Positions 44,341-52,632 of a stretch of DNA of 64,000 nt are shown here, one piece after another. This DNA is from an uncultured Anaerolineae bacterium. GTDB lineage: Bacteria > Chloroflexota > Anaerolineae > CG2-30-64-16. The position numbers and the translations under genes were made by a program. The stretch lies in contig CAKZKT010000116.1 in the NCBI GenBank assembly GCA_937124585.1, positions 26,664-90,663 on the forward strand, read 5' to 3'. A model generated the notes under the pieces. It searched no databases. It saw nothing but the letters and a program-made list of their open reading frames with translations, and was not told the DNA's origin. The first letter of the stretch is position 1. The number at the start of each line of letters is the position of its first letter.

Positions 44341-45527
44341 GACCGACACGGGGCAGAGCAGAGACTGAGACACGGGCCCGCATCCTGGTCGTGGATGATG
44401 AGCCCGATATCGTGCGTCTGCTTACCTTTGCATTGCAAACGGACGGCTATCAGGTGCTTGCGGCCAAGAACGGTGCGGAGGGACTGGAGATCGCGCAACG
44501 AGAGAAGCCGGATGTCATCATCCTGGATGTGATGATGCCGGGCATGGACGGCTTCGAGGTGTGCAGCGTATTGCGCAGCCGGCCCGATACCGCGAATCTG
44601 CCGATCATCATCCTCAGCGCGTTGGGACAGGTATCTGATCGCGTCAAAGGGCTGCGCGCGGGCGCCGACGATTACGTGCCCAAGCCGGTCAATCTCGACG
44701 AATTGTCCGCACGCGTGGCCGCGCTGCTCAGCCGCACGCAGCGGCCGCCCACAGTCGCCGTCGCACCTGCGAAGGCAGGCAAAGTGTTCGGTTTCTACGG
44801 CGTCAAAGGCGGAGTCGGCACGACCACCATCGCGGTCAACGTGGCCGCGCTGCTGGCCCAGCAGAAGAAAACCGTGACCCTGGTCGAGCTGCGTGGTTCA
44901 TACGGCACGTTGGCCGCCCAGTTGAAATGGGCGTCTGCCGAGAACCTGTCTCAACTCGCAGAGCTCTTGCCATCCCAAATTGATGAACGGGCCATTAACG
45001 CGCACCTGTTCAGCACAAGCTTCGGCGTCAAGGTCCTCTTCGGCCCCCAGCAGCCCTCCGAGTTTCGCGAACTGAACCCGGAAACGGTGAGGGCGATCAT
45101 CAGACAGCTTGCCAATATATCGGAGTATGTGATCCTCGATCTGCCGCCGGGCGTTTCACCGGTCATCGAGGCGGCGTTGCGCGCCTGTGACCTGGTCTCC
45201 GTCGTCCTGGAGCCCGACCCGACCGGCGTTCAGGCCGCGAAAGTGGCGCTCGATCTCCTCCGCACGTGGGGGATCAGCGGCAGCCTGGTCAGCGCGGTCG
45301 TCTCCAATCGTTCGGGGATGACAACGGGCGCCAATCTGCGCGACATCCGGGCACAGATCGGCTGCGAGATCATCGGCGTGGTTCCATACGCCAGCGAAGC
45401 CTGCACGGCCGCGCTCAATCAGGGTGTGCCGCTGGCCGTCTGGCGAGCCGATCACATTGCGGCCATGACCATGAAGGAAATGGTATCCCGGCTCACTGCC
45501 AGCACGCTGATCGGCATTCGATTCTAG
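44328..45527 (+). CDS. Receiver domain fused to a CpaE/ParA-like ATPase
   Basis: 399 residues. Receiver 18-132 (VVDDEPD, Asp67 in ILDVMMP, Lys in PKPVNLDEL), linker, then a MinD/ParA-family domain from about 150 with the deviant Walker A start VKGGVGTTT, DLPPGVSP for switch II and VVSNRSG. CpaE proteins of this build localise Flp/tad pilus machines, but no pilus genes are in the window. AAGGAGG precedes the ATG. Co-translated with the hybrid kinase, so it is probably its output. Confidence 0.9.
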   Translation: MAELRPTRGRAETETRARILVVDDEPDIVRLLTFALQTDGYQVLAAKNGAEGLEIAQREKPDVIILDVMMPGMDGFEVCSVLRSRPDTANLPIIILSALGQVSDRVKGLRAGADDYVPKPVNLDELSARVAALLSRTQRPPTVAVAPAKAGKVFGFYGVKGGVGTTTIAVNVAALLAQQKKTVTLVELRGSYGTLAAQLKWASAENLSQLAELLPSQIDERAINAHLFSTSFGVKVLFGPQQPSEFRELNPETVRAIIRQLANISEYVILDLPPGVSPVIEAALRACDLVSVVLEPDPTGVQAAKVALDLLRTWGISGSLVSAVVSNRSGMTTGANLRDIRAQIGCEIIGVVPYASEACTAALNQGVPLAVWRADHIAAMTMKEMVSRLTASTLIGIRF

Positions 45528-45549
45528 CCTGCCAGAGGATCATCAGCCC

Positions 45550-46641
45550 ATGCCAGCAACACCTTTCACCCGTCCGGTCGCGGCCGATTGGGAAGCACTG
45601 GTGCGTTGCATTCGGCGCGAGGGCACGCCCCGTCGCGTGCACCATATCGAGCTTTTCCTCGATGCCGAGGTGCAGGAGGCGATCTGTCGGCGCTACGACT
45701 TGCTCGCCGACCTCGATCCGGCCGATCCGTATTTCGATCTGAAGCGCCAGGTTGCCATCCAGCGCTTTTTGGGTTATGATTACGTGCGCTGTGGCGTCGA
45801 GAACCTGGAGATGCCGCTGCATCGCAGCCAGATCGAGGATACGGCTGCGCTGCGCCGCACTGCCGGCCGCGCCTACATGGAAGAACATCGCGGCCCCATC
45901 ACCAACTGGGCAGAGTTCGAGGCCTATCCCTGGCCTGATCCGCACAGGGCCACCACGCGGGCGCTGGAATGGTACGAGCGCAACCTCCCCGACGATATGT
46001 GCGTCATCGGCTCCGGCGGTTTCGCGCACTTCGCCGAATATCTGACCTGGCTGATGGGCTATGAGACGCTTTGCTATGCGCTCTACGACCAGCGCGATCT
46101 GGTGGCGGCCATCAGCCAGAAGCTGATCGAGATGTATGAGGTGATCGTCCAGAGCATTCTCGAGTTCAGTCGCGTGAAGATCGTGTGGGGCAGCGACGAC
46201 ATGGGCTTCAAGACGGGCACGCTGATCAGCCCGCAGGACTTGCGCGCCTTCGTGCTGCCCGGCCACAAGCTGATGGCCGCCTATGCCCATCGGGCCGGTC
46301 GGCCCTATTTGCTCCATTCGTGCGGCAAACTGACCGCCATCATGCCCGATCTGATCGAGGATGTGCGCATTGATGCCCGTCACTCGTTCGAGGATACCAT
46401 CGAAACGGTGGTCGAGGCCAAGCAGAGATACGGCGATCGCATCGCGCTGCTCGGCGGCATTGACGTGGATTTTCTTTGCCGCACCGATGAGGCTGCGGTG
46501 CGCTGCCGCGTGCGCGAGACGCTCGACGCTTGCTTGCCGGGCGGCGGTTATTGCCTGGGCACGGGCAACAGCGTGGCGAACTATATCCCGCTGGATAATT
46601 ATCTGGCTATGTTGGATGAGGGTCGGCGCTACGCCGGCTGA
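45550..46641 (+). CDS. Uroporphyrinogen decarboxylase (UROD)-like protein
   Basis: 363 residues, TIM barrel of the UROD/MtaA class. HSCGKLTAIM near residue 258 gives a possible zinc His/Cys, and the GGIDVDFL and GTGNSVANYIP segments are typical of the methyltransferase-like branch rather than HemE. HemE's N-terminal RQAGR motif is absent. Such proteins may move methyl groups to or from corrinoids, or have other roles. AGAGGA precedes the ATG. 60 bases before the GH2 gene. Confidence 0.8.
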   Translation: MPATPFTRPVAADWEALVRCIRREGTPRRVHHIELFLDAEVQEAICRRYDLLADLDPADPYFDLKRQVAIQRFLGYDYVRCGVENLEMPLHRSQIEDTAALRRTAGRAYMEEHRGPITNWAEFEAYPWPDPHRATTRALEWYERNLPDDMCVIGSGGFAHFAEYLTWLMGYETLCYALYDQRDLVAAISQKLIEMYEVIVQSILEFSRVKIVWGSDDMGFKTGTLISPQDLRAFVLPGHKLMAAYAHRAGRPYLLHSCGKLTAIMPDLIEDVRIDARHSFEDTIETVVEAKQRYGDRIALLGGIDVDFLCRTDEAAVRCRVRETLDACLPGGGYCLGTGNSVANYIPLDNYLAMLDEGRRYAG

Positions 46642-46701
46642 ATCGGCAATGTCTTGCCGGCCATGACCGTGTAATCTCATGTCACGAGGTCGTCATCTTC
46701 G

Positions 46702-48696
46702 GTGAACATCCGCTACGATCTCTCTGAACTCCCCTGGCAACTTGCCGGCTTTGTTCCCGAACAGTGGCGTTTCAGTAGGCTGGCCGATATCACTGTCTCC
46801 GGAATCAGCGATGTTCCGGCCGTCCCTGCAACCGTGCCCGGTTCTGTCCAGGAAGCGCTGCGCCGCAGTGGCATCCTCCCCGATTGGAATGTGGGCCTGA
46901 ACGCTCGACTGTGCGAATGGGTGGAAAACCGCCATTGGATTTATCAGACCAGTTTGCCCGGCCGTTGGCTGCGGCGGGGAACGCGCTACCTGCTGCGCTG
47001 CGACGGCCTGGACTACAGCGGCTGGGTCATCTTGAATGGCCGTGAGGTGGGCGCCTTCCGCGGCAGTTTCGTGCCGCATACGTTCGATCTCACGCCGCAT
47101 CTTCAGCCGCGCCGTGCCAACCTGTTGCAGATCGTCTTCGATCTGCCGCCGCGCTGGCTGGGGCAGTTCGGCTTCACGTCGCGCATGACCGAGTGGAAGC
47201 CGCGCTTCAACTATACCTGGGATTGGACCTCCCGCCTGGTGCAGATCGGCATCTGGGATGCGGTCACGCTGGAGGTCGGCGATGGGCCGGCGTTCGTGTC
47301 GTTGCGCTGTGCGACGGACGTGGATGCGGCGACGGGCCGGGGTGCCGTGCGGGTGATCGGCGCGGCGCGCGCTGCGGCGGGCTGTCGGCTGGAGATGATG
47401 GTCGAAGTCGCACACGGGGTGATTGCAGGCCGCGAGCGCTTCTTCCCGGGGTCGTCCTTGCCGGAAGAGACAACGCCGTTCGCTCTCCGTCTTGCCGGGC
47501 TATCGGTTGATTTTTGGCAGCCGAACGGCCTGGGCCGTCAGCCGCTTTACGATGTCCGCTGCCGGCTGATCGGGCCAGACGGCCGCGTACACGATGAAGT
47601 GGTCCGTCGCGTGGGCTTCAAGCATATCGAGTGGCGCGCGTGCGAGGCCAGTCCCCGTGGGGCCGATCCGTGGCTCTGCGTCGTGAACGGCCAGCCGATC
47701 TTCCTCCAGGGCGTGAATTGGACGCCGATCCGGCCGAACTTCGCCGATGTGACCGAGGCGGAGTACCGGAAGCGGCTGGAGCTTTATCGCGATCTGGGCT
47801 GTAATCTGCTGCGCGTCTGGGGCGGCGCGTTTCTGGAAAAGGAGTGTTTCTACCGCATTTGCGACGAGCTGGGGCTGTTGGTCTGGCAGGAGTTTCCGCT
47901 GTCGTCATCGGGCGTGGACAACTGGCCGCCAGAAGATGCGCAGAGCATCGCCGAGATGGCCGAGATCGCGGCATCGTATATCGCGCGGCGACAGCACCAC
48001 GCCTGTCTGCTGCTCTGGTGTGGCGGCAACGAGCTGCAGGGCGACCTGCGGGACAACAAGACCGGCAGCGGCAAACCGGTGGATGCCTCCCATCCGCTGA
48101 TCGCCCGTTTTGCCGAGGTTGTGGCGGAGCTTGATCCGGGCCGGCGCTTTCTGCCCACTTCGGCCTCGGGTCCACGTTTCTCTGCACAGGAAGCCGATTT
48201 CGGCCAGGGGTTACATTGGGACGTGCATGGCCCCTGGAGTATGCCCGGCGCGCTGGAGGCATGGAAGGCGTACTGGGCAGCCGATGATGCGCTCTTTCGC
48301 TCGGAGACGGGCGCGCCCGGGGCCAGCCCGGTGGCGCTCATCGAACGCTATCGGGGCGACCTGTCGGTGTTGCCCGGTTCGGCCGATAACCCGCTCTGGC
48401 GGCGCACCGGCTGGTGGATCGAATGGCCCATCTTCGTGCGCGAGCAGGGCCGCGAGCCGGCCAGCCTGGAAGAATACGTCGCCTGGAGCCAGGCGCGACA
48501 GGCCGAGGCGCTGCGCATTGCCGCATCGGCCTGCAAGGACCGCTTCCCGCGCTGCGGCGGCTTCCTGGTGTGGATGGGCCATGACAGCTTCCCGTGCACG
48601 GCGAATACGGCGATCGTGGATTTCGATGGGAATCCGAAGCCGGCCGCGGTCGCGTTGAGCGAGGTGTTTCGGGCTGCTACACCTGCCTGCCGCTGA
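46702..48696 (+). CDS. GH2 glycoside hydrolase, beta-mannosidase-like
   Basis: 664 residues, no signal peptide. Sugar-binding, immunoglobulin-like and TIM-barrel domains in order. Acid/base Glu444 (GGNELQG) and nucleophile Glu535 (SETGAPG) are intact; WGGAFLEKECFY and FNYTWDWTSRL are typical of beta-mannosidases. Releases beta-mannose or a similar sugar from short oligosaccharides. Length is short for the family (800 or more), owing to the lack of the last beta domains. GTG start with GAGGT upstream. Followed by a ThuA-like gene. Confidence 0.88.
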   Translation: MNIRYDLSELPWQLAGFVPEQWRFSRLADITVSGISDVPAVPATVPGSVQEALRRSGILPDWNVGLNARLCEWVENRHWIYQTSLPGRWLRRGTRYLLRCDGLDYSGWVILNGREVGAFRGSFVPHTFDLTPHLQPRRANLLQIVFDLPPRWLGQFGFTSRMTEWKPRFNYTWDWTSRLVQIGIWDAVTLEVGDGPAFVSLRCATDVDAATGRGAVRVIGAARAAAGCRLEMMVEVAHGVIAGRERFFPGSSLPEETTPFALRLAGLSVDFWQPNGLGRQPLYDVRCRLIGPDGRVHDEVVRRVGFKHIEWRACEASPRGADPWLCVVNGQPIFLQGVNWTPIRPNFADVTEAEYRKRLELYRDLGCNLLRVWGGAFLEKECFYRICDELGLLVWQEFPLSSSGVDNWPPEDAQSIAEMAEIAASYIARRQHHACLLLWCGGNELQGDLRDNKTGSGKPVDASHPLIARFAEVVAELDPGRRFLPTSASGPRFSAQEADFGQGLHWDVHGPWSMPGALEAWKAYWAADDALFRSETGAPGASPVALIERYRGDLSVLPGSADNPLWRRTGWWIEWPIFVREQGREPASLEEYVAWSQARQAEALRIAASACKDRFPRCGGFLVWMGHDSFPCTANTAIVDFDGNPKPAAVALSEVFRAATPACR

Positions 48697-48851
48697 TACA
48701 CGGCGGCAACGAGCCTTTCCATCGCGCGGACCCTGGACGATGGCTTTGGTTGGCGTAGCAAAATGAGCGTCTCATATCGAGACAGAACCGGAGTTTGCTG
48801 TTTCACGTTTCACGCCAATTCACATCTATCTCTACTCAGGAGTGCTCTTCC

Positions 48852-49607
48852 ATGTCTAATTTAATCCGTGTCACCGTCTGGAACGAGGGGCGCCACGAAA
48901 AGAAAGATGCCCACATCGCCGCAGTTTACCCGCAGGGCATCCACGGCGCCATCGCTGAGGGGCTGCGGCAGCACGCCGACTTCGATGTGCGCACGGCTAC
49001 TCTGGATGATCCCGCCAACGGCCTGCCCGATGAGGTGCTCAACACCACCGATGTGCTGATCTGGTGGGGCCACATGGCGCATCGGGACGTGCCCGATGAT
49101 CTGGTGGATCGGGTGCAGGCCCGTGTGCTCGAGGGCATGGGACTGATCGTGCTCCACTCCGGCCATTTCTCGAAGATCTTCAAGCGCCTGATGGGCACCA
49201 ACTGCTCGCTCATCTGGCGCGAGATCGGCGAAAAGGAGCGCGTGTGGGTCACCGCGCCCGGCCATCCGATTGTCGAGGGGCTGGGTCCCTACTTCGAGAT
49301 CCCCCACACCGAGATGTATGGCGAATTCTTCGACATCCCCCAGCCCGACGAATTGATCTTCATCTCCTGGTATCCCGGCGGCGAAGTGTTCCGCAGCGGC
49401 TGCGCGTTCTACCGGGGCCGTGGCAAAGTCTTCTACTTCTCGCCCGGCCACGAGACCTTCCCGATCTACTATCAGCCGGAGGTGCGGCTGGTGCTGGCCA
49501 ATGCGGTGCGCTGGGCCGCGCCGGTGAAGGTCGTCGGTTTCCGCGAACTGCGCCTGGCGCCGAACGCCAAGACGCCGTTGGAGCCGGTAACGGTGAGCGG
49601 GTCGTGA
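48852..49607 (+). CDS. ThuA-like protein (trehalose utilisation family, class I glutamine-amidotransferase-like fold)
   Basis: 251 residues. [12 protein letters not shown] start, [35 protein letters not shown]. The fold is a flavodoxin-like GAT domain, but the catalytic nucleophile Cys of GATase is replaced (LHSGHF), so no amidotransferase. ThuA relatives are found in sugar loci and sometimes oxidise or bind sugars; function unclear. AGGAG precedes the ATG. Likely same operon as the GH2 and Gfo/Idh genes. Confidence 0.85.
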   Translation: MSNLIRVTVWNEGRHEKKDAHIAAVYPQGIHGAIAEGLRQHADFDVRTATLDDPANGLPDEVLNTTDVLIWWGHMAHRDVPDDLVDRVQARVLEGMGLIVLHSGHFSKIFKRLMGTNCSLIWREIGEKERVWVTAPGHPIVEGLGPYFEIPHTEMYGEFFDIPQPDELIFISWYPGGEVFRSGCAFYRGRGKVFYFSPGHETFPIYYQPEVRLVLANAVRWAAPVKVVGFRELRLAPNAKTPLEPVTVSGS

Positions 49608-49616
49608 GCCAGGCGG

Positions 49617-49720
49617 CAAACGTCAGGCGTCAGACGTCAGGCGTGAGGGCCTCTTTGTTGCGCGTTTAACGTTTTAACGTTTAACGTTTGACGTTTGACG
49701 TCTGACGTTGCGCGTTTTAT
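49617..49720. repeat. CGT-rich degenerate tract (ACGTTTGACGT type)
   Basis: About 100 bases of imperfect repeats of ACGTTTA, ACGTTTG and GTCAGGCGT between the ThuA-like and oxidoreductase genes. The longest of this family in the window. No gene. Confidence 0.7.
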
Positions 49721-49731
49721 GCTTTCCAACC

Positions 49732-50784
49732 ATGACAAAGCAACCCATGAACAAACTGCGCATTGGCGTAATCGGCCTGGGGATGGGGCGGCATCATATC
49801 GCCGGCTATCAGACGCATCCCCGGGCGGAGGTCGTGGCTGTCGCCGATCCGGATACCGCGCGTCTGCAGGAGATCGGCGATAAGTTCGGCGTGCCCAACC
49901 GGTATGCGACCGCCGAGGAGATGCTGGCGAAAGAGAAACTCGATCTCGTCAGCATTGCGACGCCGAACAAATTTCATCACAGTCTGACGCTGGCCGCGTT
50001 CGAAGCAGGCTGCCACGTGCTATGCGAGAAGCCGATGGCCATGAACGCGCGAGAGGCGGCCGAGATGCTGGCGGCCAGTAAAGCCGCGGGCAAACGGCTG
50101 ATGATCAACTTCTCGTGGCGCTTCACCGAGCAGAGCTTCGCGTTGAAAGCCGAAGTAGACGCCGGCCTGGTGGGCGAGATCTATTTCGGCCGCACGATCT
50201 GGCATCGGCGCCGCGGGCTGCCAGGCTTCGGCGGCTGGTTCGGCCAGAAGGCGCTTTCCGGCGGCGGCCCCCTGATTGACCTGGGCGTGCACCGTCTCGA
50301 TCTCGCGCTCTGGCTGATGGGATATCCCAGGCCGGTCTGGGTGCTGGGCAGGACCTACAATCCCATCGCATCCGAACTGGCGGCTCAAAAGGGCGCGCTG
50401 TACGACGTGGAAGACCTGGCTGCAGCGATGATCACCTTCGATACCGGCGCATCGCTGGTGGTCGAGGCGTCATGGGCGGCCAACATCAGCGAACGAGAAC
50501 TGATGGAGACCCGGCTCTACGGCACAAAGGCCGGCCTGGTGCAGCGCAACACGCAGGAGGGCTACACCTTCGAAGCAGAGATCTATCTGGAACGCAACGG
50601 CTCGCACTATGACATGAAGCTCCATGGCCCGACCAGAGCCGTGCCCAAACCGATGGCGCACTTCGTGGAGAGCATCCTGACCGACACGCCGCACATCGCT
50701 ACGGCCGAGGAAGGCCTGCGCGTCATGGAGATCCTCGACGCGATCTATGCCAGCGCCGCGTCGGGACAGCCGGTTCAGGTGTAA
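49732..50784 (+). CDS. Gfo/Idh/MocA family oxidoreductase
   Basis: 350 residues. Rossmann start IGVIGLGMGRHH, CEKPMAMN catalytic Lys motif, GGGPLIDLGVHRLD. No clear ribosome site; ATG at 49732, with ATG 49747 (MNKLRIG) as an equal choice. Follows the GH2 and ThuA-like genes, so probably handles the sugar released by the GH2 enzyme. Confidence 0.85.
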   Translation: MTKQPMNKLRIGVIGLGMGRHHIAGYQTHPRAEVVAVADPDTARLQEIGDKFGVPNRYATAEEMLAKEKLDLVSIATPNKFHHSLTLAAFEAGCHVLCEKPMAMNAREAAEMLAASKAAGKRLMINFSWRFTEQSFALKAEVDAGLVGEIYFGRTIWHRRRGLPGFGGWFGQKALSGGGPLIDLGVHRLDLALWLMGYPRPVWVLGRTYNPIASELAAQKGALYDVEDLAAAMITFDTGASLVVEASWAANISERELMETRLYGTKAGLVQRNTQEGYTFEAEIYLERNGSHYDMKLHGPTRAVPKPMAHFVESILTDTPHIATAEEGLRVMEILDAIYASAASGQPVQV

Positions 50785-50828
50785 GGCGAGCGAGAGACAG
50801 AACACAACGTTCCCTGGAGACTCGCCTG

Positions 50829-52631
50829 ATGCACACACTCCTGCGCATTTTGACCTATCTGAAGCCTCACCGCAAACGCCTGGCCCTCACCTACCTCTGC
50901 ATCGCCGCAGTCACCGGCCTCAACCTGCTGATACCCTGGATCATCCGCCAGGTGATCGACGTGGGCCTGGCGACCGGCGACCGGCGCTACCTGCTGCAGA
51001 TGGCGTTGCTGGTTGTCGGCGTGGCGGCGGCACGCGTGGTGTTCTCGTTCGGCCAGCGCTACGGCATGGAGTCGTCGGGGCAGATGGTGGCCTATGATGT
51101 GCGCAATCAGCTTTATGATCACATCCAGCGGCTCAGCTTCTCGTATCATACCCATGCCCAGACCGGGCAGTTGATGTCGCGCATCACCGAGGATGTGGGC
51201 GCGTTGCAGCGCTTCGTGGCCGGTGCCCTGCTCGATTCGCTGAGCATCGTGCTCATGCTTGGCTTCATCATCGTCATCCTGTTCCAGATGAGCTGGCAAC
51301 TGGCTCTGGCGGCCCTCGCCCCCATGCCGATCCTGGCCCTCTCTGTGCAATACCTGGCCCAGCGCATGCGGCCAAAATGGAAACAGGTGCAGCAGGACTT
51401 CGCCCAGGTCACGACCGTGCTTCAGGAGAATCTGACCGGCGCCCAGGTGGTGCGCGCCTTCGCGCGTGAACCCTATGAGATCGCCAAGTTCGACGCAGCC
51501 AATCGGGCCTACATGCGCACCCGATTGAGCACCATCCGCTTCTGGGGCAGCGCCTCGCCGTTCATGGGCTTCCTGGTCGCGCTCAGCGTCGCGCTGACCT
51601 TCTGGTTCGGCGGGCCGCTGGTCTCGGCCGGTGCGCTCTCGCTGGGCACGCTGGTCGCCTTCAACAGCTATGTCCTGATGCTGAGCGGCCCCGTGCAGCG
51701 CCTGGGCAACATCGTCAACCTCATCGCCGAAGCCCTCGCCTGTGCCGACCGCATCTTCGAGCTGCTCGACACGCCGTTCGAGATCGCAGACTCGCCGCAC
51801 GCACGGGTACTCACGCAGGTCGCCGGCCGGGTGCAGTTCGAGCACGTGGATTTCAAATATTCCGATGGCCGACAGCCCACCCTGACCGACATCAACCTGG
51901 ATGCGCTGCCGGGGCAGATCGTGGCGCTTGTGGGCCACACCGGCGCAGGCAAGAGCACCCTCGTCAACCTGATCCTGCGTTTCTACGACGTGACGGCCGG
52001 TCGCGTGCTGATAGACGGTAACGATGTGCGCTACGTGACGCTTGAATCGTTGCGTCGGCACATCGGCATTGTCCTGCAGGATACATTGCTTTTCTCGGCC
52101 ACCATTCGCGAGAACATCGCCTACGGCCGGCCCGATGCGAGCGATGAGGAGATCATCGCAGCGGCCAGGGCGGCCCAGGCCCACGATTTTATCATGTCGT
52201 TCCCGAAGGGCTACGATACCGAGGTCGGCGAGCGCGGCATCACGCTGTCGGGCGGCCAACGGCAGCGCATCGCCATCGCTCGCGCCCTGCTGATCAATCC
52301 CCGTATCCTGATCCTGGACGACTCGACCTCCAGCGTGGATATGGAGACAGAGCATCTGATCCAGCAGGCGCTGAAGACGCTGATGCGGGGCCGCACCTCG
52401 TTTGTCATCGCCCAGCGTCTGACCACGATCAAATCGGCCGACCAGGTACTGGTGATGGATCATGGCCGCATCGTGCAACGCGGTACGCACGATACACTGC
52501 TGCGCCAGCCCGGCCCCTATCGGGAGATCTACGACCTGCAGCTGCGCGATCAGGAAGAGGCCATCGCATCTGTTGCCGCAGCGACGGGTGCGGCCGATCT
52601 GCGGCCGGCGCTGGCCGTGACGGGAGGTTGA
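50829..52631 (+). CDS. ABC exporter subunit with degenerate ATPase site (heterodimer partner 1)
   Basis: 600 residues: six-helix exporter domain (1-320) then ATPase domain. Walker A GHTGAGKST and signature LSGGQRQ are standard, but the catalytic Glu after Walker B is Asp498 (LILDDSTSS) and the H-loop His is Gln529 (VIAQRLTT). Partner gene starts 1 base later. Exports a hydrophobic or lipid-like compound; substrate unknown. ATG preceded by GGAG. Confidence 0.92.
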   Translation: MHTLLRILTYLKPHRKRLALTYLCIAAVTGLNLLIPWIIRQVIDVGLATGDRRYLLQMALLVVGVAAARVVFSFGQRYGMESSGQMVAYDVRNQLYDHIQRLSFSYHTHAQTGQLMSRITEDVGALQRFVAGALLDSLSIVLMLGFIIVILFQMSWQLALAALAPMPILALSVQYLAQRMRPKWKQVQQDFAQVTTVLQENLTGAQVVRAFAREPYEIAKFDAANRAYMRTRLSTIRFWGSASPFMGFLVALSVALTFWFGGPLVSAGALSLGTLVAFNSYVLMLSGPVQRLGNIVNLIAEALACADRIFELLDTPFEIADSPHARVLTQVAGRVQFEHVDFKYSDGRQPTLTDINLDALPGQIVALVGHTGAGKSTLVNLILRFYDVTAGRVLIDGNDVRYVTLESLRRHIGIVLQDTLLFSATIRENIAYGRPDASDEEIIAAARAAQAHDFIMSFPKGYDTEVGERGITLSGGQRQRIAIARALLINPRILILDDSTSSVDMETEHLIQQALKTLMRGRTSFVIAQRLTTIKSADQVLVMDHGRIVQRGTHDTLLRQPGPYREIYDLQLRDQEEAIASVAAATGAADLRPALAVTGG

Positions 52632-52632
52632 G

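Noticed and set aside
45550..46641. Haem-pathway HemE
   Set aside because: Lacks the N-terminal RQAGR-type motif and has methyltransferase-branch features; no haem genes nearby.
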